Source of the DNA: Citrus sinensis
Lineage: Eukaryota; Streptophyta; Magnoliopsida; Sapindales; Rutaceae
Direction: 5' to 3'
NCBI RefSeq assembly: GCF_022201045.2
Contig: NC_068561.1
Coordinates: 22,760,501 to 22,824,500, forward strand
DNA: 64,000 nucleotides
Shown: positions 12,481 through 23,234 of the stretch, in pieces
How the letters are laid out: every line of letters begins with the position of its first letter
Position numbering within the stretch: position 1 is the first letter of the stretch
Notes under the pieces: generated by a model
The model's input: the letters and a program-made list of their open reading frames with translations, nothing else
Database searches by the model: none
Told to the model about the DNA's origin: nothing
Position numbers and translations under genes: made by a program

Positions 12481-13099
12481 GGGTAATTTTTAAAAACCTT
12501 CCTGAGGTTTAGGCTTATTACGAGTAGATGGCGAGAGTTAATTTATTTATAAAAAAAATTTTATCGTTAATTAATATTAATATTGACCGTTAGTTAACTA
12601 TACAAAAATAATATTACTCTTAATAATAATTTGTAGATAAAAATAATTAAAAAAAATTAAAATTATTAATTATTTTACCCTTTTTAAATTATTGATATTT
12701 TTTTAAAGTTTCTACAAGAAAGATAAAATTTAAAATTTAAAATTTAAAAAATTCTCTTTAAATTATTGATATTTTCTTAAAGTTTCTATAAAAAAGATAA
12801 AATTAAAAACTTAAAAATAAAATAGTTATAATTTTTACTTATGATATTGTAAATTTTTGAAATTGACAAGGATAAAATTATCAAAAAATAGGATTTGTGC
12901 TTTTCGCGCCAACAATTTTAATTTTTTTTTAGTTATTTTCGTATACAAATTGTTGTTGAGGGTAATATTATCTTTGCACAGTCAACTAACGATCAATATT
13001 AAAATTAACTGATGGTATAAAATTTTTTATAAATAAACAGATTCTCGCTATTTATTTACAATAAGTTCAAACCTCATGGGAGGTTTTTAAAACTTATCC
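12481..13099. mobile_element. Long-TIR (Mutator-type) non-autonomous element, about 620 bp
   Basis: The first and last roughly 120 bp are imperfect inverted repeats. The left reads AAAAACCTTCCTGAGGTTTA and the reverse complement of the right reads TAAAAACCTCCCATGAGGTT, continuing through the GGCGAGA / AGCGAGA and ACCGTTAGTTAAC / ATCGTTAGTTGAC blocks. Flanks GACTTCAAA (12471-12479) and GACTTAAAA (13100-13108) look like a slightly decayed 9-bp target duplication. Inside, a segment of about 74 bp (from about 12686 and again from about 12760) is tandemly duplicated. There is no transposase frame. It sits just upstream of the RSRC2-like gene. Confidence 0.68.
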
Positions 13100-13108
13100 G
13101 ACTTAAAA

Positions 13109-14487
13109 ATTAAGCTATGTGCAGACAAGAGTTCTGATCGGCCTAGCTCCAGTATGCCGTGGGGTACTCCACGTGTTGCTTGCACATTATTTCTTAGAAA
13201 TTCAATTTTATTCTTTTATAAAAATCTTATTCATCCTTCCTTACAAGTTATGGATATTTTCGGATACGGTTATATAGACTCCGAATGTACATTCATTTAT
13301 TAATTCTAAAAAAATAACTATATTTTATACACTTTTTAAATACCAAAAAAATCTTCACTTAATTTTTTAAAAATTAATTATTTTTATTTACTTTACACAC
13401 CCATAAAAATACTATACACACTTAAAAATTTTCTCTACGTGCTTTTTTATTATTAAAATTTAATTATTTAGTTATATAATAAATTTCACCAATAAACAAA
13501 GAATAATAAATAAATAAATAATAGAAACAGCTAACGAAACGGTCAAAATATTTCACCAATGAAAACATGGTGAGAAATAAACATTATAAACCAAACAAAT
13601 AAATCGATTAACCAACATAATACACACCGACTTTGTTACGACTCAGCAGTAAAGCAAGAAAACGAAACCATGGTGTTGACAAATGGATCAGATCATTCTC
13701 AAAGCTCCTCGCTTCCTCCCAATCGCTTGTACCCATTTCAGTGAACAAGGCTTTCCACTCAACTGGAGTGAAGAAGATGGGGGGGGAGGGACGTGGGCAT
13801 AATGAACCATACTACCTTCAGGCCAAGCACATGCTATAACTTAGACAGGATGAAACATCAGGGGCTGAAGATGCCTCTTCGTTGTTCTCCCTGCCTTCGG
13901 CATCGGTGCTGTTGTTCCTATTTGTGTTGTCATTTTCCAGCTAAGAAAGACTGCGTCTGGTTAAGACATACGGCTTATTTTCTTGGCTGCAATAGCAGAA
14001 ACAACTTTGAAACGTACCTGTAGCTAACTGTTGCTGTATTGGTGGTTTTATTTTATGGCAATTTCACAATATCAAGGCTTTCTGTCTTGTCTTTGCTGCG
14101 GGATGTTTTCATTCTTTAGATCTTTAATAGGAATTTCATTTAATAATAATAATAATAATAAAAATCAATCAACCGATATAAACTTGTTTAATATCATCAT
14201 AATACAACTAAAAAGGAAGTAGTTATGGTCATTCATACAAAAGTAATTAATCTTCCAAATAAAAATATATCAAGAAACTTTTAGAGAATTAGAGTAGCTA
14301 GACACTAAATATTTCCTTGAAATGAGTGCTACGTGTAATAATAGAATTACATATAGTCGTAATAAAGTGTCCTTAATAGTAATTTATATCATAAGAATTT
14401 TTGTAATAAAAAATTTATAAAAATATGAGTGTTCAAAATAATTTTTAGAGTGTATATAATCTCATCCTTTTCTAATTTTCTCAAATA
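13109..14487. other. Spacer; possible transcript or decayed gene at 13.6-14.1 kb
   Basis: Mostly AT-rich. From about 13630 to 14100 the base composition is more gene-like, with overlapping short frames (for example MPLRCSPCLRHRCCCSYLCC), but no frame is long and no domain is recognisable. It may be a non-coding transcript or a decayed gene. An (AAT)n tract lies near 14141-14162. Confidence 0.35.
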
Positions 14488-14496
14488 TAACGAAAA

Positions 14497-15096
14497 GGGT
14501 AAAAGTTCGTTTATTCCTTATATTTTAAAGTTAGTGTCCGTTTAGTCCCTATATTTTTTAAAATACCTCAAACCATCCCTACCATTAAATTATTGACACT
14601 TTTGCCATTATCTTTTGTTCCCTTTAACTTATTTTTATAATATTGCCCTATTATAATAATTTTTAGACATTATTAAAAACAAAAAAAATAAATTACCAGT
14701 TTAACACCAAAAAATAAAATAAAATAAAATAATATATATTAATTTTTGTGGAACACACTCTTGAGTTAAAATATTAATTTTTCTAAAAAAATTGATAATG
14801 TAATTTTTTACGATATTAATTTTTTAGACATACGTGAGCTTCCACAAAAATTAATATATACCTTTTTTGTTTTTATTTTATTTTTGAGTTTAATTTGATC
14901 ATTTAATTTTTTATTAATATGCAAAAAAGAAAAATTATTGTAAAAATGTAATATTGTAAAAGCAAGTTAAAAATAATAAAAAATAATGGCATAAGTGTCA
15001 ATATTTAGTAGCAGGGACGTTTTGAGGTGTTTTTAAAAATACAGGGACTAAATGGACACTAACCTCATAATATAGGGACTAAACAAGTTTTTACCC
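14497..15096. mobile_element. Mutator-type long-TIR element with perfect 9-bp target duplication, 600 bp
   Basis: TAACGAAAA occurs exactly at 14488-14496 and 15097-15105, flanking an element that begins GGGTAAAA and ends TTTTACCC. Inverted repeats reach well over 140 bp (left AGTGTCCGTTTAGTCCCTAT, right arm complement AGTGTCCATTTAGTCCCTGT). The core is also partly palindromic (ATTTTTGTGGAA versus TTCCACAAAAAT), so nearly the whole element can fold back. A 9-bp duplication plus long TIRs is the Mutator signature. No protein is encoded. The intact duplication suggests a fairly recent insertion. Confidence 0.82.
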
Positions 15097-15105
15097 TAAC
15101 GAAAA

Positions 15106-16020
15106 TTACATAAATATAAAAATAAAAGAATATCTGAGAACATCTGAAAAAAAAAAAAAAACAAATTTTTTTAGAGAAACCATTTTTAAGTTATATTTAG
15201 TTCATGTTGGGCTATGTTACTTAACAACCAAAAAAAAAAAAAAAAAATTGGACTCTGCTCTTATAGGTGAGAAGAAAATTTGCATTAAAATTAAAAATAC
15301 TAAAAAAAGGATTTTTCTAGAATTTTGTATGAATTTTTACTATATTAATAGGATCATTACGGTCCCTAGATTTAAATGTTTTAATTTTCACCATTATTTT
15401 GATTTAATGGATAAATGACTAATTACTTAATAATTAGTAGATAATATTTAATTTTATGGATAAGTTTTTTATAATTTGATTAATATATTTCTAAATCACC
15501 AACAAAATTAAAAATTAAAATATTTTAATATAAATTAATTTAGATGTGTAAATAACAAATATCGACTATTCAATCTTCAACAACACATGTTAATATGTAT
15601 CATTTTTGTTAATCATAATTAAAAAATTATAATTTTTTGAAGAAAGATAACAATAACAAGATAAACTAAGATGAGTTGTCTTATTATTAAAATACATAGT
15701 TTTTACAAGAAAACATAGAAGTTTCAATAGAATATGCTTGTTTCTTTTTTTATTTATTTAATCTTAAAAAACACGCTAACAGATTTGATAATCAGTAAGT
15801 TTAAATTTTAAATAATTGAAATTAAAATATTATCCTTACTAATTTTTAATTTTGTGAATTGTTGAGCAAATCTAACAAAATACATTCATGCTACTATTAA
15901 TGTTGTAATTGTTATAACAGGATTAGTGACCCTTTAAAGAAAGTTAGAGTAATAATTTTTATTACCAAATATCTTGGGGCTACGATGAAATAATGGACCT
16001 TTTTTGCCCCCTCCAGCCCG
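15106..16020. other. AT-rich spacer, no gene seen
   Basis: Very AT-rich DNA with two long A runs near 15150 and 15229-15247. I see no open frame of note, no RNA gene and no clear repeat family. Its right end leads into the promoter of the PPR gene. Confidence 0.45.
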
Positions 16021-16029
16021 GCCCGACGG

Positions 16030-16109
16030 GGCCCAAATGTTTTTTGAAAGGCGGCCCAATTAATTTAACTCCCCAACCAAAAATCGTTTCGAGAGGGTTT
16101 TTAGGGTTT
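16030..16109 (+). promoter_or_regulatory. Site II elements and telo-box in PPR596-type promoter
   Basis: GGCCCA occurs at 16030-16035 and 16053-16058 (site II, TGGGCC on the other strand). TTAGGGTTT, the complement of a telo-box, occurs at 16101-16109. All lie 90-175 bp upstream of the start codon. This pairing is well known in plant genes for ribosomal and mitochondrial proteins and fits the mitochondrial PPR protein encoded next door. Confidence 0.5.
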
Positions 16110-16201
16110 AAGACCTCACCTCACTTTTTCTCTGTAGGGTTCGAAGTTCATTTTATCATTTTCTCTCGCCTCAATTGCTCCGTTTCTCTTTCGTTTTCAC
16201 C

Positions 16202-19200
16202 ATGTGGGCACTCCGTCGAGCTTCAAATCCTCTTAAGTATCTCTCTTTCTCTCGCCCATATTTACTGGAATTGTTTTTTAATATATTTTGTTAGTAGTAT
16301 GAAATTAAATGTTTTCCCATTGGATTTTATTTGTGTGTAATGAAACATAAATATTTGATTTAAATGGTGTATCAATGCGTTTGCGGTGGATATATTACGG
16401 TAGTTAATTTTCTTTGTTATCTCTACTGCTGCCGGGAAATGAGGAGCGTATTAATGTTGTTTCAAGAGTTCAATATAAGAAAAATGAAAATTTATTGCTA
16501 GTGGCTTTTGGTTGTATTCTGCTACTGTCCACAATTACTTGTAATTACACATCATCCGTGAGCTGCTAATATTTTCTAAGAGCATTCATATAACAGCGTG
16601 ATGCCCTTGATTGTTTTTTGCTAAAAGATGAGATAATATATTTTTTTTCTCCTGGTTTTAGGAGTCAGGGATTTGGACTTGGAACTGCTCGTGCTTGTTG
16701 CTCAAGATTAGAAGTATTGTGTGGTTGTGTGGACGATGAAGCTGTTATTCTTGCATCTCCAAGAGCAGTTTCTGATGGACGTTTACCTTTATTGAGATTT
16801 TACCACCAGCCTCATGATTGTTCAATTTTCTTCGGTGGGAGGCGTGGCCTTTCCTCACAAGCCGGTGCAGAAAGCAGTGGAGAAGAAGATGACTGGGAAG
16901 AAGGGTTTTCTGAACTTGAAACACCTGCTACTACTGATGCTGTGCAAAAGAGTATTGCCGATGATGAAAAGGAAGATGGATTAATTTCTGAGTCTGAACT
17001 CTCTGGTGATCATGATGATATTGAAAATGATCTCGAGTTATCAGAAACGGAGACTGAGCCAAGTAGGAAAACCACACCAAGTAAGAGGAAGCTCTCAAAA
17101 CTGTTCAAAGCCATCATGGATGCTCCAGATATTTCTAATAATAGTACTCTTACTACATATGTTGAAGAAGGCAATGATTTGAGCCGTGCTGAGATTTCAT
17201 TAGCCATGGCCAATCTTCGTACGCGTCGAATGTACGGGAAAGCCTTGCAGGTGATTTGGCATTCTTGTATTATGAATTTCATTTTCCTTTATGTGATGCC
17301 GTCAATTGGTTTATTTTGTGTTCAATTACTGATATTTCAGGCATTTGCTATACTTTGTGTAGACACATAGAACATAGAAATGATGCAGTCCATTTGCTTG
17401 AAAGCATACATTTCATTTTTATTATCTCTGAAAGATTCCCATACGGTTATTACATTATGGTTGGATCTTGATTCTTGAATTTTCTCTTGTGCTATCAACC
17501 TCTTGGGGTGGTACAAGAGGTCTGAAGTTTGAATCTGCTCACATGGATGGGGTGGGTGTTTTACTTCGAGTCATTCTATGCTTTGCAAAGAAAGAGAGAG
17601 AAAAAAATCTTTCTGTTGCCAGTCATATTGTACAGGTTCAACATTGGACAGAGCTTGATTTTGGAACCTGCTCATGTTGTTGCTATAAGATTGTATATAA
17701 CCGCAAAAAATTACAAACTGTAATTGTAGTAATATAATCTTGTAGTACGAATATTTGTTTTTCATATAGGTTATTGTGAAATTTGATAACTAGGTTCGTC
17801 TGGGGACCAGTTAGGGCTGCTAGATTTGATTGGATGAAGGGAACGCTAAAAAGATATTTATGCCTAGGTGAAGTTTACCTAGAATATAGTCTCTGGTTAT
17901 GATACATTCTTGCTGTAGTTTACCCCATTCTAGGAATTAAGTCAATGAACAAGCTCTTCCTGTAAGTGTGACGTTTATTTTGGTGGATAAATTTGGCATT
18001 TTCGGAACTTGACAGGCCAGACTTGCTTCATTACTCATCTTTGTGCTTCCTTTGCTTATTTTCTAGGAATAAAGAAATTTTATTGACACAAGAAGAAATG
18101 ACAAACGGAGATTTTCAAAACACCCAAAACAATAACATAATTACTTCAACTTACACGGGAAGCCTCAATGTGAGCATACAACCAACCTGTTGGTCTTCTC
18201 CTCTGAAATGCATCATATGTGTTAAGCTTAACAAGTGATGCCAACCAAGCTACAATTTGGATCCTTGGAGGCACCGTAGCCTTCCAAATCACTCTTGCTG
18301 GTTGAAACAAGGAACCACAGAATCATAATGCTAATTTGTACTGATTTTATTTACTAGCACAGCATCTGTGGGTGTGCATGTACATGTCTGTTGAAACAAG
18401 GAACCACAGAATCATAATGCTAATTTGTACTGATTTTATTTACTAGCACAGCATCTGTGGGTGTGCATGTACATGTCTGTTCTTTTGTTCTGATTCAGAT
18501 TGTTCTTGTCCTGCTGCATATTTTTGCTTTAGTTAGCATTTAACACAGTATTGATATCTCAGTTCTCAGAGTGGTTGGAGACAAATAAGAAGCTTGATTT
18601 CATTGAGAGAGATTATGCTTCTCGTCTTGATTTAATTGCAAAGTTACGTGGCCTCCAAAAGGCAGAAAGCTATATCCAGAAGATCCCAGAATCCTTCAGA
18701 GGGGAGGTAGTCTACCGAACTTTGTTGGCCAGCTGTGTTGCTGGCAACAATGTGAAGAAAGCAGAAGAAGTATTCAATAGAATGAAGGACAAAGGATTTC
18801 CAGTTACATCATTTGCTTGCAATCAGCTGCTCATTCTCTATAAGAGACTTGACAAAAAGAAAGTAGCTGATGTCTTATTATTAATGGAGAAAGAAAATGT
18901 CAAGCTCACTCAATTCAGTTACAAAATCTTAATAGACATCAAAGGCCGATCCAATGATTTAACTGGGATGGATCAAGTTGTTGAGGCAATGAAGTCTGAA
19001 GGCATTGAACCTGACTCCGGCACACTAGCAATCTTGGCTAAGCACTATGTCTCTGGTGGGCGCAAAGAAAAAGCTGAGGCTATTCTGAAAGAGATGGAAG
19101 GGGACAACTTAAAGGAACACCGTTGGACATGTCGGCTCTTGCTTCCCCTTTACGCAGAGCTTGGGAAGGCTGATCAGGTGGCGAGAATTTGGAAGTTGTG

Positions 19201-19810
19201 TGAATCAAATCCTTGGCTTGACGTGTGCATGGCTGCTATTGAAGCTTGGGGAAAGCTAAACAAAGTCGAGGAAGCGGAGGCAGTTTTCAAAAAAATGTCT
19301 AAGACATGGAAGAAACTCTCTACAAAGCATTATACTGCACTCTTGAAGGTTTATGCAGATCATAAGATGTTATCCAAAGGGAAAGATTTGGTTAAGCAAA
19401 TGGCAGAAAGTGGTTGTCATATTGGACCGTTGGCTTGGGATGCTCTCGTGAAGCTGCATGTGGAAGGAGGAGAGGTTGAAAAGGCTGACTCTATTCTGCT
19501 TAAGGCACAGCAGCAAAACAAATTCAAACCTATGTTCAGTTCTTATATGCTCATCATGGATCAATATGCAAAACGGGGTGATATCCATAGCACAGAAAAG
19601 ATTTTCCATAGGATGAGGCAGGTTGGTTATGTGGCTCGATTCAAGCAATTCCAAACATTAGTCCAAGCATATATAAATGCGAAGACTCCAGCATATGGAA
19701 TTAGGGATAGAATGAGAGCAGATAATGTATTCCCAAACAAGGCTTTAGCAGCACAAGTGGCTCAGGTTGATGCATTTAGGAAGACAGCGGTGTCAGAGTT
19801 GCTTGACTAA
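16202..19810 (+). CDS. PPR596: Mitochondrial pentatricopeptide repeat protein, PPR596 (At1g80270) type
   Basis: Organelle RNA-binding PPR protein; the Arabidopsis relative PPR596 acts in mitochondria and affects editing efficiency at an rps3 site. Exons 16202-16236, 16662-17250 and 18563-19810 join in phase to about 623 aa. The N-terminus (MWALRRASNPLKSQGF) looks like a targeting peptide. It is followed by GGRRGLSSQAGAESSGEEDD, a long acidic linker (about residues 75-150), then KRKLSKLFKAIMDA. The third exon holds the tandem PPR helices (for example YRTLLASCVAGNNVKKAEEV and AWDALVKLHVEGGEVEKADS). The length is close to the roughly 596 aa of the relative. The promoter carries site II and telo-box motifs. 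Odd points: intron 2 contains an antisense LINE scrap and an 89-bp perfect duplication, and a three-unit repeat follows the stop. The ortholog call is from remembered sequence. Confidence 0.87.
18065..18305 (-). mobile_element. LINE 3-prime fragment (zf-RVT region) antisense in PPR596 intron 2
   Basis: Read on the minus strand, 18305 down to about 18140 encodes LFQPARVIWKATVPPRIQ, then AWLASLVKLNTYDAFQRRRP and a stop. This is the pattern of the zinc-binding reverse-transcriptase-associated domain (zf-RVT) near the C-terminus of plant LINEs. It is followed by a 3-prime-UTR-like tail ending GTGTCAATAAAATTTCTTTA near 18065. Only the last part of the element is present, as expected for 5-prime truncation. 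It lies antisense within the host intron, so splicing should remove it. Confidence 0.65.
18301..18478. repeat. Perfect 2 x 89-bp tandem duplication in intron
   Basis: Copies 18301-18389 and 18390-18478 look identical throughout. Each begins GTTGAAACAAGGAACCACAG and ends GTACATGTCT. Perfect identity points to a very recent duplication, replication slippage or an assembly artefact. The first copy starts at the 5-prime end of the neighbouring antisense LINE fragment. Confidence 0.92.
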
Positions 19811-19906
19811 GGCTTTCACTCATTCTGGACGTCCAAGTCTTTATCTATGCACAGCCTATATCTGTCTTATAGAGAGACATTTTTAATTGCTTGTATTGAC
19901 ACTTCT

Positions 19907-20166
19907 AGGATTTCAAGAATTAAGCTGCTAGTTGTTCTTAGTTTATTTGTCTTTCTTAAAAGTTGGCTTCCCCTCTTGGTCGCAAATATAAATGCAGCTA
20001 TCAAGGATTTCAAGAGTTGAGCTGATAGTCATGCCTAGTTTATTTGTATTTTTCAAAAGTTGGCTTCCCCTCTTGTTGGTCGCAAATCTAAACGCAGCTT
20101 TCAAGGATTTTAAGAGTTAAGCTGCTAGTTTTATTTATATTGTCAAAAGTTGGCTTCCCCTCTTGG
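19907..20166. repeat. Three-unit tandem repeat (97-100 bp units) after the PPR596 stop
   Basis: Units 19907-20003, 20004-20103 and a shorter 20104-20166 each begin AGGATTT(C/T)AAGA and share the invariant core AAAAGTTGGCTTCCCCTCTT. The first two also share GGTCGCAAAT and AACGCAGC/AATGCAGC. The units start about 100 bp downstream of the stop codon and are probably part of the 3-prime UTR. They differ at many positions outside the core, so the array is older than the intronic duplication. Confidence 0.85.
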
Positions 20167-20693
20167 CTTGATGAAGTGTGATAAGAGAAAATAGAGATCC
20201 AGTAACTAAGTCTTTCAGATCATTGATACCATTATACAGAATGCATGGGGCCTTGGTTCGTTGGCGATCTGGTCACATATATGCATTAGCTCTATCGCTC
20301 TATTGCTGGTCGCTAAGAATGTCTACCGTTTGAAGCACGATTTGCTGTGTTATTCTACTGAGCTCTGTCCCCCAGTTTAGCATTTTATGTAGAATTTTAT
20401 TTTGACTTCTGAACTTGAGCTCGCGAAATTGTTGAAAATATATTAAAAGTATGTTGAGATATCTACTGACACTGACACGATTAAAATCTTCTGGCGTTTG
20501 ACTGTTCACTTTCTTTCTATTTAGACAAGTCATAAGAACGCTTTATGCTGGATTTTTAGAACAAACCAGCTGAGTTTTTATGAAAAGAGACTCTAAAGTA
20601 CAAAAGAAGTAAAGTATTAATGTATATATGTATAAATAGTGTTCTTCTTTAATGAAGATATCCTCATCTTATTAACTTTTACACTAAAATATA

Positions 20694-20724
<31 letters not shown>

Positions 20725-21149
20725 TATTTTAAGATATTAAAAATTATATTTGTTATTTATTAATATATTAAAATTTATTTATTTTTATTTGTTTATCAGT
20801 GGTAATCAATAAAGTCAAAATGTCCTCACTTTAAAATTGGGTGTAGTAAGTATATGTAATTGAGTGTAGTATTTCCCGTTCATTACAACCTCGTCTCCGA
20901 CCTAATGCCAACATTAAGCTTTAAGTGGACCCCAATGCCAGTTTTCTTTATTCAATTCTGACAACAAAATCCTCCAAAGACGGACCCCTTACACATACCT
21001 TTCTTCGCAAAAACTTGATCCACCAGGCAAAATAATAAATAAAAACCACCCTCGCTCTCTGCAGCCAACTTTTTCAAAACTGAATAGCGTGGAGGTTGAT
21101 ATCTCCACATATCCTCATGCCAATTACAACAACATCCTTCAACTCTTTC
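20167..21149. other. Spacer between PPR596-type gene and small gene
   Basis: Non-coding, with an A/AT microsatellite at about 20692-20728. Short open frames lack recognisable domains. The last 200 bp are probably the promoter and 5-prime UTR of the next plus-strand gene. Confidence 0.45.
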
Positions 21150-21698
21150 ATGGCCAAAAAGAAGCCCAGAAGCAGCACGGATGAATTGGCTGTTGTCAAA
21201 GCTGCTGCATGGGCATGGTACCAACGTGGCTCTGGCTCTGAAGGCAAGCCTATGGGTGATTTTGATGTTGCAAGAACACGGAGGGTTGTTTATAAGCCTT
21301 CACGTTACAAGCTGGAAGCCATGAGAATCTCAGAGCAAGAAGAAGCTCAAGCTGCTGCTGCAGAAGATAGTATTAGTATTGATAATACTAATCATTCTCT
21401 TCTCGACAGATATGAGATTGAGAGCATTTCCAAGAGATTTGATCAGCTTATAAACTCAAGTACTGCTACGAAATTGTTGAAAAATGCTTCACAGAGCAGT
21501 CAGAGAACTAACGGGTTAACGATGAATAAGAAAAAGTCCAAGATTCGGAAAGGTTTCTGGCCGAGGCATGCAGTTGTTTGTGGCACAAGGCAAGATGCCG
21601 TGATGGATCCAAGAATTTATGGCGTTAGTCGGCAGCCCGAAAAGCGTGCTCCGATGGTTAAATTGGCTACCTGTCGGCCACGGCTTACTCATGCTTAA
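21150..21698 (+). CDS. Uncharacterised plant-specific small basic protein
   Basis: Single-exon open frame of 182 aa from the ATG at 21150 (TTCATGGCC, good context). Upstream in-frame ATGs at 21096 and 21117 are possible but add a non-conserved-looking MISPHILMPITTTSF. Notable blocks are STDELAVVKAAAWAWYQRGS near the N-terminus, TRRVVYKPSRYKLEAMRISE, an Ala-rich stretch, and a Lys-rich C-terminal part (RKGFWPRHAVVCGTRQD). The WAWYQ-GSGS motif recurs in plant unknown proteins I have seen, but I know no function. There is no signal peptide or membrane segment. It could be nuclear given the basic patches. Confidence 0.7.
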   Translation: MAKKKPRSSTDELAVVKAAAWAWYQRGSGSEGKPMGDFDVARTRRVVYKPSRYKLEAMRISEQEEAQAAAAEDSISIDNTNHSLLDRYEIESISKRFDQLINSSTATKLLKNASQSSQRTNGLTMNKKKSKIRKGFWPRHAVVCGTRQDAVMDPRIYGVSRQPEKRAPMVKLATCRPRLTHA

Positions 21699-22711
21699 CC
21701 AATTAATTTGCATTATTGGGTTCCTGGTATGGTCGTTGGCTATAATTAATTCGCAATTTTTTTTACTACTTTTGAGTTTGAGATGACTACACAGCAAGTC
21801 AGCAAGTAGACATGTAACCTGTACATTTTGGTATAATTTAGTATTGCTTTCTTTCTTTTATTTTCGTGCCAAAATCAATGATATGAAATTATAAATGGTA
21901 TTAATCTGAGGAAGGTTTCATGGCTGTATATTTTTGTGCATGCGCAACGGTTCACATGGGTTTTCCACGGGTCCTGTTACTGTTAGTGACTGATATCTAA
22001 TTTGTATTATGCTCATTGTCTTTTGTTAGGAAGGAGACAGAAATTTCATTTTCATAAATCAGAATTGTGAATTTCGTTAGGAACAAGAAAACGAAAAGAT
22101 TACAAAATGGTACCCACCATTTTTTATGCGGTTGATGAATTATTGTACATTTTGTGTGTAGTGCCTGGCTTGGCCCCAGAGAAGAAAATGATTGGATTTA
22201 CAGGCCCTTTCTAACTTGTTGGGTACAATTTTTTTTTTCTCTCGTGCAATTTTGAATTTTTGATGAGTAAACAGTAAATATAGTTTGGTAATTATGTAGA
22301 TCACGTTTAGTATTTAGCATTTATTTCGCTCCAATTCCATTGAATCTGATTACTTGAATGCGGTGAACCTCCTTCACGGGAAAATTTTTCAGCAAGTGGG
22401 GCAGTTGCATTGGATCATAAATGAAATTAACACTAAAGCTCTCGCAGGCTGTAGCAAATACATCCTAAGACTGTGAAATAAGAGGTCATTTCACTGTTTA
22501 GCTCGCATGTGGACTCATCTCTTTTGTAACCTCATATTTCGTATTTTGGATATTTATGGTGAAGGAAGTGGAGTCTTTGCTGTAATCTCTTGTTCTGTTT
22601 GAGTAACATTCTCTTTCTTCCAAAATAATAATATTAATAATAAAGTTATATTGAATGCATTGAAAATTGAAATTTTGAGTGGTATAAAAAAATTCATGTT
22701 ACGATTTCATT
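21699..22711. other. Spacer after the small gene
   Basis: Presumed 3-prime UTR to about 21900, then AT-rich spacer. I recognised no gene or repeat family. Confidence 0.45.
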
Positions 22712-23234
22712 GGGTAAAATAGCAAAACCTCCCAATTTGTTTAATAAAACTAATTGAAACTCTTCAATTGTTTTAAAACACATTCGCATCTTCCTCAATG
22801 CTTTTTTTTTTTTTTGGCTGATCTTACCATTTTGTTTTTGGTAGCTATTTAACATTAGGAAAATAAATATTTCTAATTACTTAATTAATTGAATAATTTT
22901 TTACATATAATTAATTGATAATTTAAATCAAAATCACGGGAAGAAGTAAAGGGAACTGTCATAATTTTCAATTAATTGTTTTTTTAGAATTAATTGAAAT
23001 ATTTTAAATATAAAATTAATATTTAATAATATTTAATTAATTATGATTAAAAGTTTTTTAATTAATTAAATAATTAAAGATATTCATATTTCCAACATCA
23101 AACAAACAGTAAGGGTAAAATAGTAAGATCAGTGAAAAAATTTGACAATCTAAGGGGTTTGAAAATGTTTTAAAACTTTTATAGAGTTTCGATTATTTTT
23201 GTCATAAAACATGGAATTTTAGCTATTTTTCCCC
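22712..23234. mobile_element. Long-TIR (Mutator-type) element, about 523 bp, diverged
   Basis: The left end GGGTAAAATAGCAAAACCTC and the reverse complement of the right end, GGGGAAAAATAGCTAAAATT, can be aligned for about 90 bp through CGAAACTC/TGAAACTC and TTTTAAAACA. Outer flanks GATTTCATT and AATTTCACT look like a decayed 9-bp target duplication. It has the same architecture as the elements at 12.5 and 14.5 kb but different end sequences. No coding capacity. Confidence 0.55.

Noticed and set aside
16993-17285. Minus-strand frame in the second exon of the PPR596-type gene
   Set aside because: It is a shadow of the coding exon and has no recognisable motif.
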